A DNA stretch of 64,000 bases, from NCBI RefSeq assembly GCF_014773385.1, contig NZ_JACXAI010000010.1, forward strand, positions 1 through 64,000. Reading direction: 5' to 3'. Position 1 is the first letter of the stretch. Each line of letters opens with the position of its first letter. Below are positions 25,578 to 35,754 of the stretch, one piece after another. Made by a program: the position numbers and the translations under genes. The notes beneath the pieces are model-generated. The model saw only the letters and a list, made by a program, of their open reading frames with translations, made no database searches and was not told the DNA's origin. Source of the DNA: Metabacillus arenae (GTDB lineage: Bacteria; Bacillota; Bacilli; Bacillales; Bacillaceae).

Positions 25578-26555
25578 ATGATTATAAAACAGCGTAAAAT
25601 CCCCCTTTCTATTCTAAAATTGCAAGCTTTACTTCGCAGGCTTCCTTCCTACCATCCAAAAATCCCGATGATTAAAGAAGAGCTAAATAAAAGAGCTGCA
25701 GGCTATAAAGGAGAGAGCTCACTTGATTACCATTTAGGATTTCTTGAACCCAAAAGGTACTTCATTTTTCATGACCTTCGGCTTGAGGATCAATCTCGTT
25801 TTTTCCAAATCGATACCTTATTATTGTCGCAAAAATTTGCTCTTATCATTGAAGTGAAAAATATATCAGGTACGATATTCTTTGATCCTTTGTTCAATCA
25901 ACTCATACGCACGAAAGAAGGTAAGGAGACCGCTTTCCCAGATCCAGTTATCCAAATACAGCGCCAAGAATCCCAATTTAAAAATTGGCTTTTAAAGAAT
26001 GGGTTACCAGATGTCCCACTTTACTCTTTAGTTGTAATAAGCAACCCGCAAACCGCGATTCGTACTGCTCCGGAAAACCGCAGTCTCCGTAATAAAGTCA
26101 TTCACTGTGAAATTCTCCCCACAAAAATCAGTCAAATTGAAACCTCAATCAAAAATCAATCTCTTTCCGAAAAAGAGCTTAAAAAAACGATTCGACTTAT
26201 AAAAAAGCAACATACCAAAGCAGACTATTCCATTTTGGAACGGTTTAATCTAACAGCTGCTGAAATTTTAAAAGGTGCCATATGTAAAAAGTGTGATCAT
26301 AAGCCCTTATTGAGAAGGCATGGGACTTGGATTTGTACTCAATGTCAAAATAAATGTAAAGATGCTCATATACAAGCATTAAACGATTACTCGCTTCTTA
26401 TTGGACCCACGATAACAAATAGACAGTTAAGAGGTTTTTTAAAAATTACATCCCCAGCCGCTGCGACAAGACTCTTGCAATCTATGAACTTGACCTCTAC
26501 AGGAACCAACAGGGGAAGAGTATACACTCTGTCCTTTGATGAGGATTACTACTGA
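25578..26555 (+). CDS. NERD (nuclease-related) domain protein with zinc ribbon
   Basis: The 325-residue protein has a NERD domain at about 40-160: AGYKGESSLDYHL, FQIDTLLLS and IIEVKNISG fit the conserved G-E, D and E-x-K positions of this PD-(D/E)xK-like fold. Near 250-275 a four-cysteine ribbon (CKKCDHKPLL...CTQCQNKC) suggests nucleic acid binding. The C-terminal part contains a winged-helix-like stretch (TNRQLRGFLKITSPAAATRL). There is no signal peptide. A role in DNA processing is likely; no direct partner is visible. Confidence 0.82.
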   Translation: MIIKQRKIPLSILKLQALLRRLPSYHPKIPMIKEELNKRAAGYKGESSLDYHLGFLEPKRYFIFHDLRLEDQSRFFQIDTLLLSQKFALIIEVKNISGTIFFDPLFNQLIRTKEGKETAFPDPVIQIQRQESQFKNWLLKNGLPDVPLYSLVVISNPQTAIRTAPENRSLRNKVIHCEILPTKISQIETSIKNQSLSEKELKKTIRLIKKQHTKADYSILERFNLTAAEILKGAICKKCDHKPLLRRHGTWICTQCQNKCKDAHIQALNDYSLLIGPTITNRQLRGFLKITSPAAATRLLQSMNLTSTGTNRGRVYTLSFDEDYY

Positions 26556-26800
26556 AAATGTGCAGAAGATAAAGACGCTAATACAACAAACAGCCTCTAA
26601 ATAGGTGCCAATTAAACCAAACGAAGAGAATCCCAATTGAAAAGCTAAAATAAGAGTTGAAGTTTCTATATTTGTTGTTAAATAACAATGATAAACTTTA
26701 AAGCAGTATAATCGAAAAGATGTGTACAATTATTTTCCACTTTTTGTAATAGTCTGACAGATAGGTTGTGTTATAATTTTGCTGCAATCGTATGAATCAT

Positions 26801-26848
26801 GCAAAAAACCTCTGCACGCTTCCATTTTATGATGGTTTAGGTTTTTGC
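26801..26848 (+). other. Hairpin in the cbiA leader
   Basis: GCAAAAAACC and GGTTTTTGC pair around an inner CCAT/ATGG stem. The hairpin lies downstream of a TATAAT hexamer (26772-26777) and 68 bases before the cbiA start. I see no B12-box (GCCACTG) in the 360-base gap, so this is not a standard cobalamin riboswitch. Its function is unknown. Confidence 0.45.
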
Positions 26849-26915
26849 TAAGGAAGTAATGTTTAGAGGATAGCCTATGGTCTATCTAAGGTTAAACGAA
26901 AGGAGGAAGAGTAAA

Positions 26916-28286
26916 TTGAGCAACCGACGACTAGTTATTGCAGGAACAGGAAGCGGAGTTGGCAAAACAACTGTAACGCTTGGAATAATGGCGGCTTTAA
27001 TGAAAAAAGGGTATATTGTTCAAGGATTTAAGTGCGGACCTGATTACATAGATCCGGCCTATCACACTTCTGTTACTGGCAGACCTTCTCGAAATCTTGA
27101 TAGCTGGATGCTTTCTCATGAAACGGTTAAGGAAATTTATACAAATGGCAGTCAGGGAGCGGATATTTCAATTATAGAAGGTGTGATGGGTTTTTATGAT
27201 GGGAAAAGTCCAAGCACAAATGTTGGAAGTTCTGCAGAAATAAGTGAAATTACAAAAAGCCCAGTTCTGTTAGTGGTGGATTGTGCTGCTATGGCAAGAA
27301 GTGCGGCAGCAATTGTGAAAGGATTTCAAACTTTTAATGAAGAGGCTAATATAGTAGGAGTGCTTGCAAATAAGGTTGGCAGCGAAGGTCACTATAAACT
27401 GGTACAGACAGCGATTGAACAGGAGTGCGGGATTCCGGTTATCGGCTACATTAGTTCAGATAAAGATCTGTTTATTCCTGAGCGACATTTAGGCTTGGTG
27501 CCTTCAATAGAACGAGGAGAGCTCGCTTCATTTTTCGAAAATCTTGGCCAAATCGTATCAAATACCGTTAACTTGGATTTGTTATATAAACTAGCTGAAG
27601 CGCCTGAACTACAATTGTCTACTTCAAAGCTTTTCGTCTCACGACCAAAAGAAGATATAAAAATAGCAGTTGCGAAGGATGCCGCATTTAATTTTTATTA
27701 CCCGGAAAATCTTGAGCTCCTGGAAGCTTATGGGGCAGAGCTTGTATTCTTTTCACCGCTTAATGGCGAACCAATTCCTAAAAATGTGGATGGGCTATAT
27801 TTAGGCGGTGGCTTTCCAGAGGAATTTGCTTCAGAATTAGCTTCCGATCGAAAGGTAAAAGACTCAATTCGAGCAGCAATCGATATAGGGATGCCAACCT
27901 TAGCTGAATGTGGAGGATTTATGTATTTGAGTGAAAAGATCTGTACAACGGATGAAGAATCTTATCAAATGGTTGGGGTAATTCCAGGTGAAATCAAAAT
28001 GCAGAAACGGCTTGCTGCATTAGGTTATCGTGAAATAGCTGGAGAGGATGAAAACTATTTGCTTCCAGAAGGTCTCATTGCGAAAGGACATGAATTTCAT
28101 TATTCCACCTATGAGACGGACTCAACTCACTGCTATGCCTATCAAACAAAAGGTATTTCTGGGACAAATCGAGAAGGTTATATGAAAAAGAATCTTATTT
28201 CAGGTTATACCCACTTCCACTTTGCCTCATGTCCTGAGATGGTGACAAACTGGATTACAGCATGTAAGGAATGGAAAAGCAGTTGA
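26916..28286 (+). CDS. cbiA: Cobyrinate a,c-diamide synthase (CbiA)
   Basis: The 456-residue enzyme amidates the a and c carboxylates of cobyrinic acid using ATP and glutamine. The N-terminal synthetase domain has the P-loop GTGSGVGKTTV and DYIDPAYH; the C-terminal glutaminase domain has the nucleophile in LAECGGFMYL and the histidine in SGYTHFHFAS. I start at the TTG at 26916, nine bases after AGGAGG, giving the conserved MSNRRLVIAGTGSGVGK; a longer ATG frame has no ribosome site. It is followed by cobO; the other cobalamin genes are absent apart from cobT at 50579. Confidence 0.9.
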   Translation: MSNRRLVIAGTGSGVGKTTVTLGIMAALMKKGYIVQGFKCGPDYIDPAYHTSVTGRPSRNLDSWMLSHETVKEIYTNGSQGADISIIEGVMGFYDGKSPSTNVGSSAEISEITKSPVLLVVDCAAMARSAAAIVKGFQTFNEEANIVGVLANKVGSEGHYKLVQTAIEQECGIPVIGYISSDKDLFIPERHLGLVPSIERGELASFFENLGQIVSNTVNLDLLYKLAEAPELQLSTSKLFVSRPKEDIKIAVAKDAAFNFYYPENLELLEAYGAELVFFSPLNGEPIPKNVDGLYLGGGFPEEFASELASDRKVKDSIRAAIDIGMPTLAECGGFMYLSEKICTTDEESYQMVGVIPGEIKMQKRLAALGYREIAGEDENYLLPEGLIAKGHEFHYSTYETDSTHCYAYQTKGISGTNREGYMKKNLISGYTHFHFASCPEMVTNWITACKEWKSS

Positions 28287-28343
28287 GCCATTACCTTTTA
28301 GTGGCAAATGATGAGAAAATAAACTGTTAGAAGGTGAGAAGAA

Positions 28344-28886
28344 ATGAAAACAGAAAAAGAAGGACTTGTTCTCGTCTATACAGGTGATGGGAAAGGGAAG
28401 ACTACAGCTTCACTTGGATTAGCCGTTCGAGCAACAGGGAGAGGGAAAAAGGTAATCATCATTCAGTTCATCAAATCCCCAGAACGTACCTATGGAGAAA
28501 AGATTATCTTTGATCGGCTTGGGATTAAAATGATCCAGATGGGATCGGGTTTTACATGGACGAAAACACCTGAAATTCATCGTAAATCCCTGCAAGAGGC
28601 ATGGCAAATGGCGAAGGAAACGATTCAAGCCGGTGAATATGATGTTGTTATTCTCGATGAATTGAACAATGCGTTAGCCATTGATCGTTTCCCTATCGAA
28701 GATGTACTTCCATTAAAAGAAGTCATCGATGTCATTGAAAACCGTCCATACCCTATGCATATTGTCATTACCGGCCGTTCAGCTAAAAAAGAAATCATTG
28801 AGAAGGCTGACTTGGTTTCAGAAGTTACCCCGATTAAGCACTATTATGACGAAGGAATTCCTGCTGTTAAAGGGATTGAGTTTTAA
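28344..28886 (+). CDS. cobO: Cob(I)yrinic acid a,c-diamide adenosyltransferase (CobO/BtuR type)
   Basis: The 180-residue protein transfers the adenosyl group of ATP to cob(I)alamin or its precursors. It has the characteristic P-loop VYTGDGKGKTTASLG at residues 11-25, the FIKSPERTYGE loop and DVVILDELNNAL. Length is normal for the family. It follows cbiA after 57 bases and probably shares its transcript; together they handle late corrin modification or salvage. Confidence 0.9.
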   Translation: MKTEKEGLVLVYTGDGKGKTTASLGLAVRATGRGKKVIIIQFIKSPERTYGEKIIFDRLGIKMIQMGSGFTWTKTPEIHRKSLQEAWQMAKETIQAGEYDVVILDELNNALAIDRFPIEDVLPLKEVIDVIENRPYPMHIVITGRSAKKEIIEKADLVSEVTPIKHYYDEGIPAVKGIEF

Positions 28887-29002
28887 CAACCCTATTTGTG
28901 ATCTGGTTTATGATGACAAACTCTCGCCCTTGTTGATTTAAAATAAAGATCGACCCTGATTTAATTATCAAGACAACTAAATCGTAGAAAGTCATAAAAA
29001 AT

Positions 29003-29048
29003 AAAGGGTGATACATATTAGACATGGTTATAATATGTATCACCCTTT
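29003..29048. terminator. Strong bidirectional terminator
   Basis: AAAGGGTGATACATATTA and TAATATGTATCACCCTTT form a perfect 18-bp stem with U-runs on both sides, between cobO and the convergent nucleotidyltransferase gene. Confidence 0.92.
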
Positions 29049-29125
29049 TACTTCTTTCTCAGTAATCGCACCCGTTTTACGACATAGTCTAGTCGAGTTT
29101 CTTTCTCGCTTTTCCATTGTCATGC

Positions 29126-29911
29126 TTAGATACTAAAATAAGACTCTATGGAGTTCCTCATATGATTTACGAGTGTTATCACCTCGGAGTCCAGTCCTTC
29201 CCACTTATCAATATACTCTCCGCGATACGCTTTTCTGGCTAAATCGAGTAAATTCGCATGTTCTTTAGGTAATCGAGGTATAGCCCATTCTGCAGCCACA
29301 TCTTTTGGGGAGATTTCACCATCAGCCACTGTCTGCCACATTCGAGCCAGAGTTAAAATCACATTACGTTCATCCCCCTTAATCCCTTCAATTAATTCTG
29401 GCAAAGATTCCTTAATTGCCCTTCGAATATCTGTTATCGGAACGGGGTCAAGTATATCTGAAGCATCAGGACCAAATAAAGGGATGCTATTCTTTCGTGC
29501 TTGTGCTAAGACAATAGCCAAATCAGGGTCATAGGCTGGTTCTGGGATTTGTCCTTTTTCAAACTCACTCCTAAGCCATTCACCATAGATGAATTCATTT
29601 TTTGGAGGATACTGCCAGGGTACGACATCTTCATAATTTATAACTGTGACTTCAAGCGGTCGCACAGAATCTGTATTACCTATCTTTCCAGATATAAGCA
29701 TTAGTCTGTCTGTTAGTTTTTTTCGAGTTACTTCAAATAAGCGATGATTCACGACCACTAAGATATCCACATCACTGTTAATGCGTAAGCCACCATTTAC
29801 TGCAGAACCAAATAGATATACCCCGGCTATTGAACTTCCAAGCAATTCCTTTACGATTTTTAATGCTTGAAGCGCTTCCTTTGGTATTTCTTTATTAGTC
29901 AGATTGTTCAT
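29126..29911 (-). CDS. Aminoglycoside nucleotidyltransferase, ANT(9)/AadA-like
   Basis: The protein of about 261 residues has the nucleotidyltransferase motif GSAVNGGLRINSDVD (near residues 35-50, with the two metal-binding aspartates) and the C-terminal helical DUF4111 domain of ANT(3'')/ANT(9) enzymes (EWAIPRLP, ANLLDLARKAYRGE). Enzymes of this family adenylylate spectinomycin or streptomycin. Its chromosomal setting among housekeeping genes, with no mobile element next to it, suggests an intrinsic gene. ATG at 29911 and TTG at 29914 are both possible starts after GAGGAG. Confidence 0.88.
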   Translation of the reverse strand: MNNLTNKEIPKEALQALKIVKELLGSSIAGVYLFGSAVNGGLRINSDVDILVVVNHRLFEVTRKKLTDRLMLISGKIGNTDSVRPLEVTVINYEDVVPWQYPPKNEFIYGEWLRSEFEKGQIPEPAYDPDLAIVLAQARKNSIPLFGPDASDILDPVPITDIRRAIKESLPELIEGIKGDERNVILTLARMWQTVADGEISPKDVAAEWAIPRLPKEHANLLDLARKAYRGEYIDKWEGLDSEVITLVNHMRNSIESYFSI

Positions 29912-30089
29912 CAACTATAAACTCCTCTATTCAATATCCAGCTTAAATTTTAACACACAATATTCCGCAAACCCCAAAAGAAATTGGTTAGATTGTTATA
30001 GAATATATGATAAAATTGGGAAAAAAATAGTACTGACTTTGAAATACATAGATACCCTCTCGTAAAATAGAAGGAAGGAACGGGAGTAT

Positions 30090-33000
30090 ATGAAAATAAA
30101 AGTAAATCACAAGTTGATAAAAGAAATGTGCGGTATAGTCTCCTTCAAAAGAGGAGTATCTTTTTATCGAGCGAATAAAGTAACATTTAACCAGTATAGC
30201 CCTGATTTCTGTGAAGCCACCGTTAATGGGACGGAAGACTTTCATGTCATAATTGAAAGAGATGCGATTGGGGACATTCAGACGAAATGCAGCTGTCCTA
30301 CGCTAGCAAATTTTCCAAAGTATTGCCAACACATTGCGGCCGTTTTATTAGCTATTTATGAACATCAACGACAAGGAACGTTTCCTATCGGTGTACAAGG
30401 CCAACAATCCAATGATAGAGAGCTAACAGAAGGCTTCATGGCGCTCTTCAATGACAGACCAACTCGAACAAGTGGACATCAACTTCATTTTGAAAAAAGA
30501 GAAGTGCTTGATGTCATGTTTACCTGTAAACCGATCTCGATTGGGAATGGTCAGAACTTGTTTGGAATGCAAATAGAGGTTGGTCATACGAAGGTACAAA
30601 ATATTCGAGACTTTCTACAGGACGTAAAACAAGGGGAACCTAGTACATTATCCCCTTCATTTAAATATACCCCCTGCCTTCATTGCTTTTTAAACGAATC
30701 AGATGAGGTTATTCATCAGCTTATCCGGGTCGTCCATGATGAAAAGGCCTTTCTAGAAGCAATACCGAACCTTTCGGACTATACAGCTAGAAATCAAACA
30801 TTACTTATTCCACCATCCTCTTGGGTGGAGCTCGTCCCTTTACTTACAAAGACCCCATTTGTTAAGCTTGAGCATAATGGTCATTCCTTTGAGAGCTTAC
30901 GAATTGTGGACGGACCGCCTCCTATACAGTTTATATTTGAAGAAATCGAAGGCGACGATTACCAATTGACGATCAAAGGATTTGACCGAATGGTCGTTTT
31001 GAATTCCTATAGTTCTGTATTTTGTGACGGAAAAGTCTTTCGGTTAGAAGGACAGGACTGTGAACGATTATCTGAGCTAAAGCAAATGCTGGCATCTCCG
31101 GGGGCGAATCATATTCCGGTTTCACATGAACAAATCGATTTTTTTCTAAATAAAATCGTACCAGGACTGAAAAAAATTGGCGATGTCCACCTGTCTAAAG
31201 CGATATCTCAGAAGTTTATGAAAGCACCACTTGTTGCCAAGCTTTACTTGGATCGTCTGAAAAATCGACTGCTTGCAGGACTAGAGTTTCAATATGAAAA
31301 TGTCGTTATTCAACCATTAGAAAGCCGAGTCATCCCAACAGGACCAATGATCATAAGGGATCTGGAAAAGGAAGAGGAAATCCTTCAGCTCATGGAGGAG
31401 AGCGGGTTTTCCAAAACAGATGGCGGTTATTATATGCAAAATGAAGCACTGGAGTATGAATTTTTATATCATGTTGTTCCAAAGATTCAGCAACTCGTTC
31501 AAATTTATGCGACAACAGCTGTTCGAAATCGCATAGTGAGAGAGAATGCTCATCCAAAAATTAGAGTGAAGATCAAAAAAGAACGCACAAATTGGTTGGA
31601 ATTCAAATTTGAGATGGATGGTATAGCTGACAAACAGATTCGGGAGATATTAGCGGCCCTAGAAGAAAAGCGGAAATACTACCGCCTTCGAAATGGATCA
31701 CTCCTATCTCTCGAGACGAAGGAAATGGATGAAATCCATCGTTTTCTCAATGCAGTTCCAGTTCAGGATGAAGAATTTGAAGTTAGTCTAGATATGCCTA
31801 TTATTCAAAGTTTTAAATACCTTGATGCTGTTGATAATAGCCAAATCTACACGGTAGAGGAATCGTTCCGTCATTTTCTTGATCATTTACTTAACCCAGG
31901 TAACTTGGATTTCGAGGTGCCACAAAAATTAGATAGCATATTAAGAGACTATCAAAAACGCGGATATAAATGGATGAAGACACTTGCCAGCTACGGATTT
32001 GGTGGTGTTCTAGCCGATGACATGGGGCTTGGTAAAACGTTGCAAAGTATTACGTTCATTGTTTCTGAGCTTTCAAGCATTCGAGCTGGGAGGCTCCCAA
32101 TTCTCATTTGTTGTCCGTCATCCTTAACGTATAACTGGTTACATGAAATCATGAAATTTGCTCCTGATCTTCAAGCGATTGTCATAGACGGGAATAAAGC
32201 GGATCGACAAGAGCTGCAAAAGGATATCAAAGATTTGGATGTCATTATTACATCCTACCCGTTACTACGTCGTGATATCAAGTGGTATGAGAACCAAACG
32301 TTTCATACTGTTTTCTTTGATGAAGCACAGGCGTTTAAAAATCCAGTGACCCAAACGGCTCGAGCTGTTAAAAGGATACAGGCAGATCATCGTTTTGGTC
32401 TTACAGGAACACCGGTGGAAAATTCACTTGAAGAGCTTTGGTCGATTTATCATGTTGTCTTTCCACAGCTATTCCAAGGATTAAAGGAATACAGCTATCT
32501 TCCAAGAAAAACAATTGCTCGAAGGGTTCGTCCATTTTTACTTCGGAGAATAAAAGAGGATGTGCTTGCCGAATTACCTGAAAAAATTGAGTTGCTTGAA
32601 TCAAAAGAGCTGCTACCTGAACAAAAGAAGCTCTATGCAGCATATTTGGCAAAGCTGCGACATGATACATTAAAGCACCTCGACAAGGATACCATACGAA
32701 AAAATCGTATTAGAATTTTAGCGGGATTGACCCGATTGCGACAAATTTGTTGTCACCCTGCCCTGTTTGTAGACGGCTACAAGGGAAGCTCAGCAAAATA
32801 CGAGCAGCTGCTGCAAATAGTAGAGGAATCAAGACTTTCTGGAAGAAGGGTGTTGATATTCTCCCAATTTACGAAAATGCTTGAGCTGATAGGTAGAGAG
32901 ATAACAAAGCAAGGTCAAAAGTATTTCTATCTTGATGGACAAACCCCTTCAGAGGAACGGGTGGAAATCTGCAATCGATTTAATGATGGGGAGCGAGATT

Positions 33001-33305
33001 TGCTTCTTATTTCTTTAAAAGCAGGAGGTACAGGACTGAACCTAACAGGTGCGGATACAGTCATTCTATATGATCTTTGGTGGAATCCTGCGGTCGAGGA
33101 GCAAGCGGCAGACCGAGCTCATCGAATTGGTCAGAAAAAAGTTGTACAGGTTATCAAGCTCGTTGCCCGCGGCACAATTGAAGAAAAGATAAACGACCTC
33201 CAAGAAAGAAAGAGAGATTTAATTGCAGACATTATCGATTCAGAAGAAAAACCATCAGCAACTTTAACCGAAAAGGATATTCGCGAAATTTTTGGGGGAT
33301 ATTAG
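30090..33305 (+). CDS. SWI2/SNF2 family helicase with SWIM zinc finger
   Basis: The 1071-residue protein begins with a SWIM zinc finger (Cys67-x-Cys69-x9-Cys79-x-His81), followed by a long bacterial SNF2-associated region (about 100-600). The ATPase core has motif I DDMGLGKT (about 643-650), motif II DEAQ (about 744), TGTPVEN (motif III), and the helicase C-terminal lobe with FSQFTKMLELI, LKAGGTGLNL and DRAHRIGQ. It is similar in layout to B. subtilis YwqA/YqhH-type RapA relatives. Such proteins translocate on double-stranded DNA and remodel protein-DNA or RNA polymerase complexes; the exact role here is unknown. Its start has AAGGAACGGGAG upstream. Confidence 0.9.
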   Translation: MKIKVNHKLIKEMCGIVSFKRGVSFYRANKVTFNQYSPDFCEATVNGTEDFHVIIERDAIGDIQTKCSCPTLANFPKYCQHIAAVLLAIYEHQRQGTFPIGVQGQQSNDRELTEGFMALFNDRPTRTSGHQLHFEKREVLDVMFTCKPISIGNGQNLFGMQIEVGHTKVQNIRDFLQDVKQGEPSTLSPSFKYTPCLHCFLNESDEVIHQLIRVVHDEKAFLEAIPNLSDYTARNQTLLIPPSSWVELVPLLTKTPFVKLEHNGHSFESLRIVDGPPPIQFIFEEIEGDDYQLTIKGFDRMVVLNSYSSVFCDGKVFRLEGQDCERLSELKQMLASPGANHIPVSHEQIDFFLNKIVPGLKKIGDVHLSKAISQKFMKAPLVAKLYLDRLKNRLLAGLEFQYENVVIQPLESRVIPTGPMIIRDLEKEEEILQLMEESGFSKTDGGYYMQNEALEYEFLYHVVPKIQQLVQIYATTAVRNRIVRENAHPKIRVKIKKERTNWLEFKFEMDGIADKQIREILAALEEKRKYYRLRNGSLLSLETKEMDEIHRFLNAVPVQDEEFEVSLDMPIIQSFKYLDAVDNSQIYTVEESFRHFLDHLLNPGNLDFEVPQKLDSILRDYQKRGYKWMKTLASYGFGGVLADDMGLGKTLQSITFIVSELSSIRAGRLPILICCPSSLTYNWLHEIMKFAPDLQAIVIDGNKADRQELQKDIKDLDVIITSYPLLRRDIKWYENQTFHTVFFDEAQAFKNPVTQTARAVKRIQADHRFGLTGTPVENSLEELWSIYHVVFPQLFQGLKEYSYLPRKTIARRVRPFLLRRIKEDVLAELPEKIELLESKELLPEQKKLYAAYLAKLRHDTLKHLDKDTIRKNRIRILAGLTRLRQICCHPALFVDGYKGSSAKYEQLLQIVEESRLSGRRVLIFSQFTKMLELIGREITKQGQKYFYLDGQTPSEERVEICNRFNDGERDLLLISLKAGGTGLNLTGADTVILYDLWWNPAVEEQAADRAHRIGQKKVVQVIKLVARGTIEEKINDLQERKRDLIADIIDSEEKPSATLTEKDIREIFGGY

Positions 33306-33353
33306 ATTTTTTAAAAGATAAAAATAAAACTATTTCACAGATCAGAGATGGAG

Positions 33354-33384
33354 TGCTACAAAGCAAGTATTTGTAGCATTTTTT
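33354..33384 (+). terminator. Terminator after the SNF2 gene
   Basis: TGCTACAA and TTGTAGCA form a stem followed by six T. Confidence 0.85.
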
Positions 33385-33641
33385 AATTGTCTTTGAAATG
33401 AAAATTGATGTGCTTGGAGAAAAGCCTTTATTTAGAGTGACTTAAAACCTCTATGTTGCCATAACTCAAACAAATGCACCTTAAAGGTGCTAAGTAACTA
33501 AGCGCAGCAAAACAGCAGTTGCGCAACAGCAATGAAGGAAAAATTCGCGTAATGACGCTATTTTCCCCATTGTAGAGGTGATTGAGGAACTGCTATAGAA
33601 TGATAATTAATAGATTTTCCAGTAGGATCGGAGGGATACTT

Positions 33642-34235
33642 ATTAAAAATTTAATGACGATTCCAGAAATTGCAAAAGAATTAGATATACTGGAATCAAC
33701 CGCAAGATATTAGAGATAGCTTTACAGACTATGTCCCTTCTGTTGGTGAAGGGAGAAAAAAACAGTATCGTCTTGAAACTGTGTAAGTGATGCGGTTCAT
33801 TGGGGAGGGTTTAAGCGCAAGCTAACCGCAACGGAAATAGAGAACGGTCTAAGCCAGATGTTTCCTAGAAATTTTGACATAGAGCAACCAACCGCAAGGA
33901 CAACAGCAGTAGCGCAACACCAATCAGAAAATAAGGTAAAACAGTATGCTTTACAACTCCAAATGGCACTCGAACAAATGGGTAAAACCATGCAAGTGAT
34001 TGATGATCAAAAAGTAGAGATTGTGAAACTGCGGAAACATGTTACTGATGTAGAAAAGAAGCAGCAAGATCAACAAGAATATATAAATAATAAACTCGAA
34101 AAACGAGATCTAAAGTTAGTCCAGTCATTTAGAGAGTCTCAAGAAACGAAAAAGTTGTTATTAGAAGTTCAAGAACAAATAGCAGCTGCACAAGAAGAAA
34201 AGAAAAAAGGCTTCTTTTCAAGATTTTTCAAGTAA
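33642..34235 (+). pseudogene. DUF3967-type MerR-like helix-turn-helix protein, several frame defects
   Basis: The reading frame can be traced as TIPEIAKELDI...STARYYRDSFTDYVPSVGEGRKKQY, then RLETV, then MRFIGEGLSA, then TATEIENGLSQMFPRNFDIE and on through a long coiled coil to GFFSRFFK. At least three breaks occur: a missing base near 33712, an in-frame TAA near 33784 and a frame change near 33822. Only the C-terminal 125 residues (from 33858) remain open. The N-terminal MerR-like reader and C-terminal DUF3967 coil resemble proteins often seen on plasmids and prophages. Between 33385 and 33641 I see no gene. Confidence 0.7.
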
Positions 34236-34291
34236 ATCTTGTTAAACTAACAAGTAGAATTGTTCAAAAAGATAAAAGGGATTGTGATTAC

Positions 34292-34525
34292 TTGTTAAAA
34301 ATTCTACGTTATATTTTATCAGTGGTAGTTATTTTATTTGCTGCTTATGGACTAATTATTCAAAATTTTAAATATAACCATATTATGATGTTTTTCTTAG
34401 GTTTAATGATGTTAGTTATGGGATTAGAAGAATTCCAAAAAGAGAGAAAAGCGTATGGTTGGTTATTTTTTGTTGTTTTTTTATTTTCATTATTTGTATC
34501 AATAAAGGGTTTTTTATTAAACTAA
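34292..34525 (+). CDS. DUF3953-like small membrane protein
   Basis: The 77-residue protein has three hydrophobic segments separated by short polar turns (QNFKYNH and EEFQKERKAY), a pattern and length matching DUF3953/YczI-like proteins of Bacillus. It begins at a TTG with AAAGGG 12 bases upstream. Function unknown. Confidence 0.6.
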   Translation: MLKILRYILSVVVILFAAYGLIIQNFKYNHIMMFFLGLMMLVMGLEEFQKERKAYGWLFFVVFLFSLFVSIKGFLLN

Positions 34526-34655
34526 AAAGTGCTTTAGTTTAATAAAAGATTGCATAAAACCCGACTTTTTTATGCAGCTGCCAGGCTTCTAAAGAAGCCA
34601 AAAACGTTGATAAATCAACAATGTATAAAATCCTGCATAAACGAGTAAAAACAGA

Positions 34656-34692
34656 AAAGAGCCAATCCCATGGTGACAGGGTTTGGCTCTTT
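34656..34692. terminator. Terminator-like hairpin in a 360-bp gap
   Basis: AAAGAGCCAATCCC and GGGTTTGGCTCTTT form a stem with one mismatch. A smaller hairpin (GCATAAAA/TTTTATGC) lies near 34551-34576. Between them one frame reads KEAKNVDKSTMYKILHKRVK, which may be the helix-turn-helix tail of a decayed serine recombinase. Nothing else is recognisable from 34693 to 34886. Confidence 0.6.
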
Positions 34693-34886
34693 GGCTTACT
34701 TCTAAAATGGGCATTATGTTAACTGAACTTGAATAGGGTATACATTTGTTTCAATAATCATAGAAATGTTTACTATACGGGCTGTTATCCATTATTTGTT
34801 GTATAAGGTTGGTTATATATCTAACACTGAGTGAGTCAAGGTGCATAAAATAATATTATCCTGTATTTAGGAAAGGAATTGTATAT

Positions 34887-35732
34887 ATGGTTTTTTCATA
34901 TAAAAACAATATTTTTAATAGTAAAGCCGCAATATTACTTGCAGCAATGAGCTATCAGACATATCCATTCTTTTTAGAAGGGAAACTTATCTTACCAAAA
35001 GGCTTTAAACTTCGATATACCATTCGTGCTTTTGCTAACGTAGAGGATCCTACGGAATTAGTATTCGGTTTTATTGCCGAGTCACAAGATCAAATCATTA
35101 TAGCGTTTAGAGGATATGCTACATATCCTGCAGATCTTTTAGCAAACTATGACATATTTCAAGTTCCCTATCCTTTTGTTAGAAATGGGGGGAAAACCTC
35201 ACGTGGATTTACATGTCTTTATCAATCAACAAGAAACAATTTAATCAGACAATTAAACAAACTATCTGCATCAAAAAAGCTGTTTGTTACCGGACACAAC
35301 TACGGAGGCGCTTTGGCGACGTTAGCTGCTTTAGATATTGCAGTGAACACCGGGTTTGAGAATCCTTTCGTGTATACGTATGGCAGTCCGCGTATCGGAG
35401 ACCCTGTCTTTGCTTCCCGATTCAACCAAGTGGTAAAAAATAGTATACGAATTGTAAATATTCATGACTCTTTTCCTACTTTTCCGGATAAAGAGTACCC
35501 ACCTCCTTTTACAGAGGAAGGTTTATACTATCAACATGTAAAAACAAAGTATCCAATCTCTTTTCAGTTAAATAATACGCCTCGTAATGATGAGATTGGC
35601 TGCTATTTTAAATACCTCAGCAAAATGAATCCTGATTTTTCCAAAGCATTATGCGATGAAAATCCGGGTTTTTGTCCCGATACCGAAATGTGTGTTCCGT
35701 TTCGAGGAATATGCAAGCGTCTGAAGCCTTGA
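34887..35732 (+). CDS. Class 3 lipase-like protein with the catalytic serine replaced by asparagine
   Basis: The 281-residue protein has the alpha/beta-hydrolase layout of class 3 lipases, but the nucleophile elbow GHSLGG reads GHNYGG, so residue 138 is Asn. The oxyanion-hole FRGT reads FRGY. The Asp (194, in NIHDSFP) and His (217, in YYQHV) positions are kept. The C-terminus has a short cysteine-rich segment (NPGFCPDTEMCVPF..IC). No signal peptide is seen. It is followed after 22 bases by a close paralogue with an intact serine, so it is most likely a non-catalytic duplicate kept for binding or regulation, or on its way to loss; the frame is fully open. Confidence 0.82.
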   Translation: MVFSYKNNIFNSKAAILLAAMSYQTYPFFLEGKLILPKGFKLRYTIRAFANVEDPTELVFGFIAESQDQIIIAFRGYATYPADLLANYDIFQVPYPFVRNGGKTSRGFTCLYQSTRNNLIRQLNKLSASKKLFVTGHNYGGALATLAALDIAVNTGFENPFVYTYGSPRIGDPVFASRFNQVVKNSIRIVNIHDSFPTFPDKEYPPPFTEEGLYYQHVKTKYPISFQLNNTPRNDEIGCYFKYLSKMNPDFSKALCDENPGFCPDTEMCVPFRGICKRLKP

Positions 35733-35754
35733 ATATTAGAAAGGAGTCACATAT

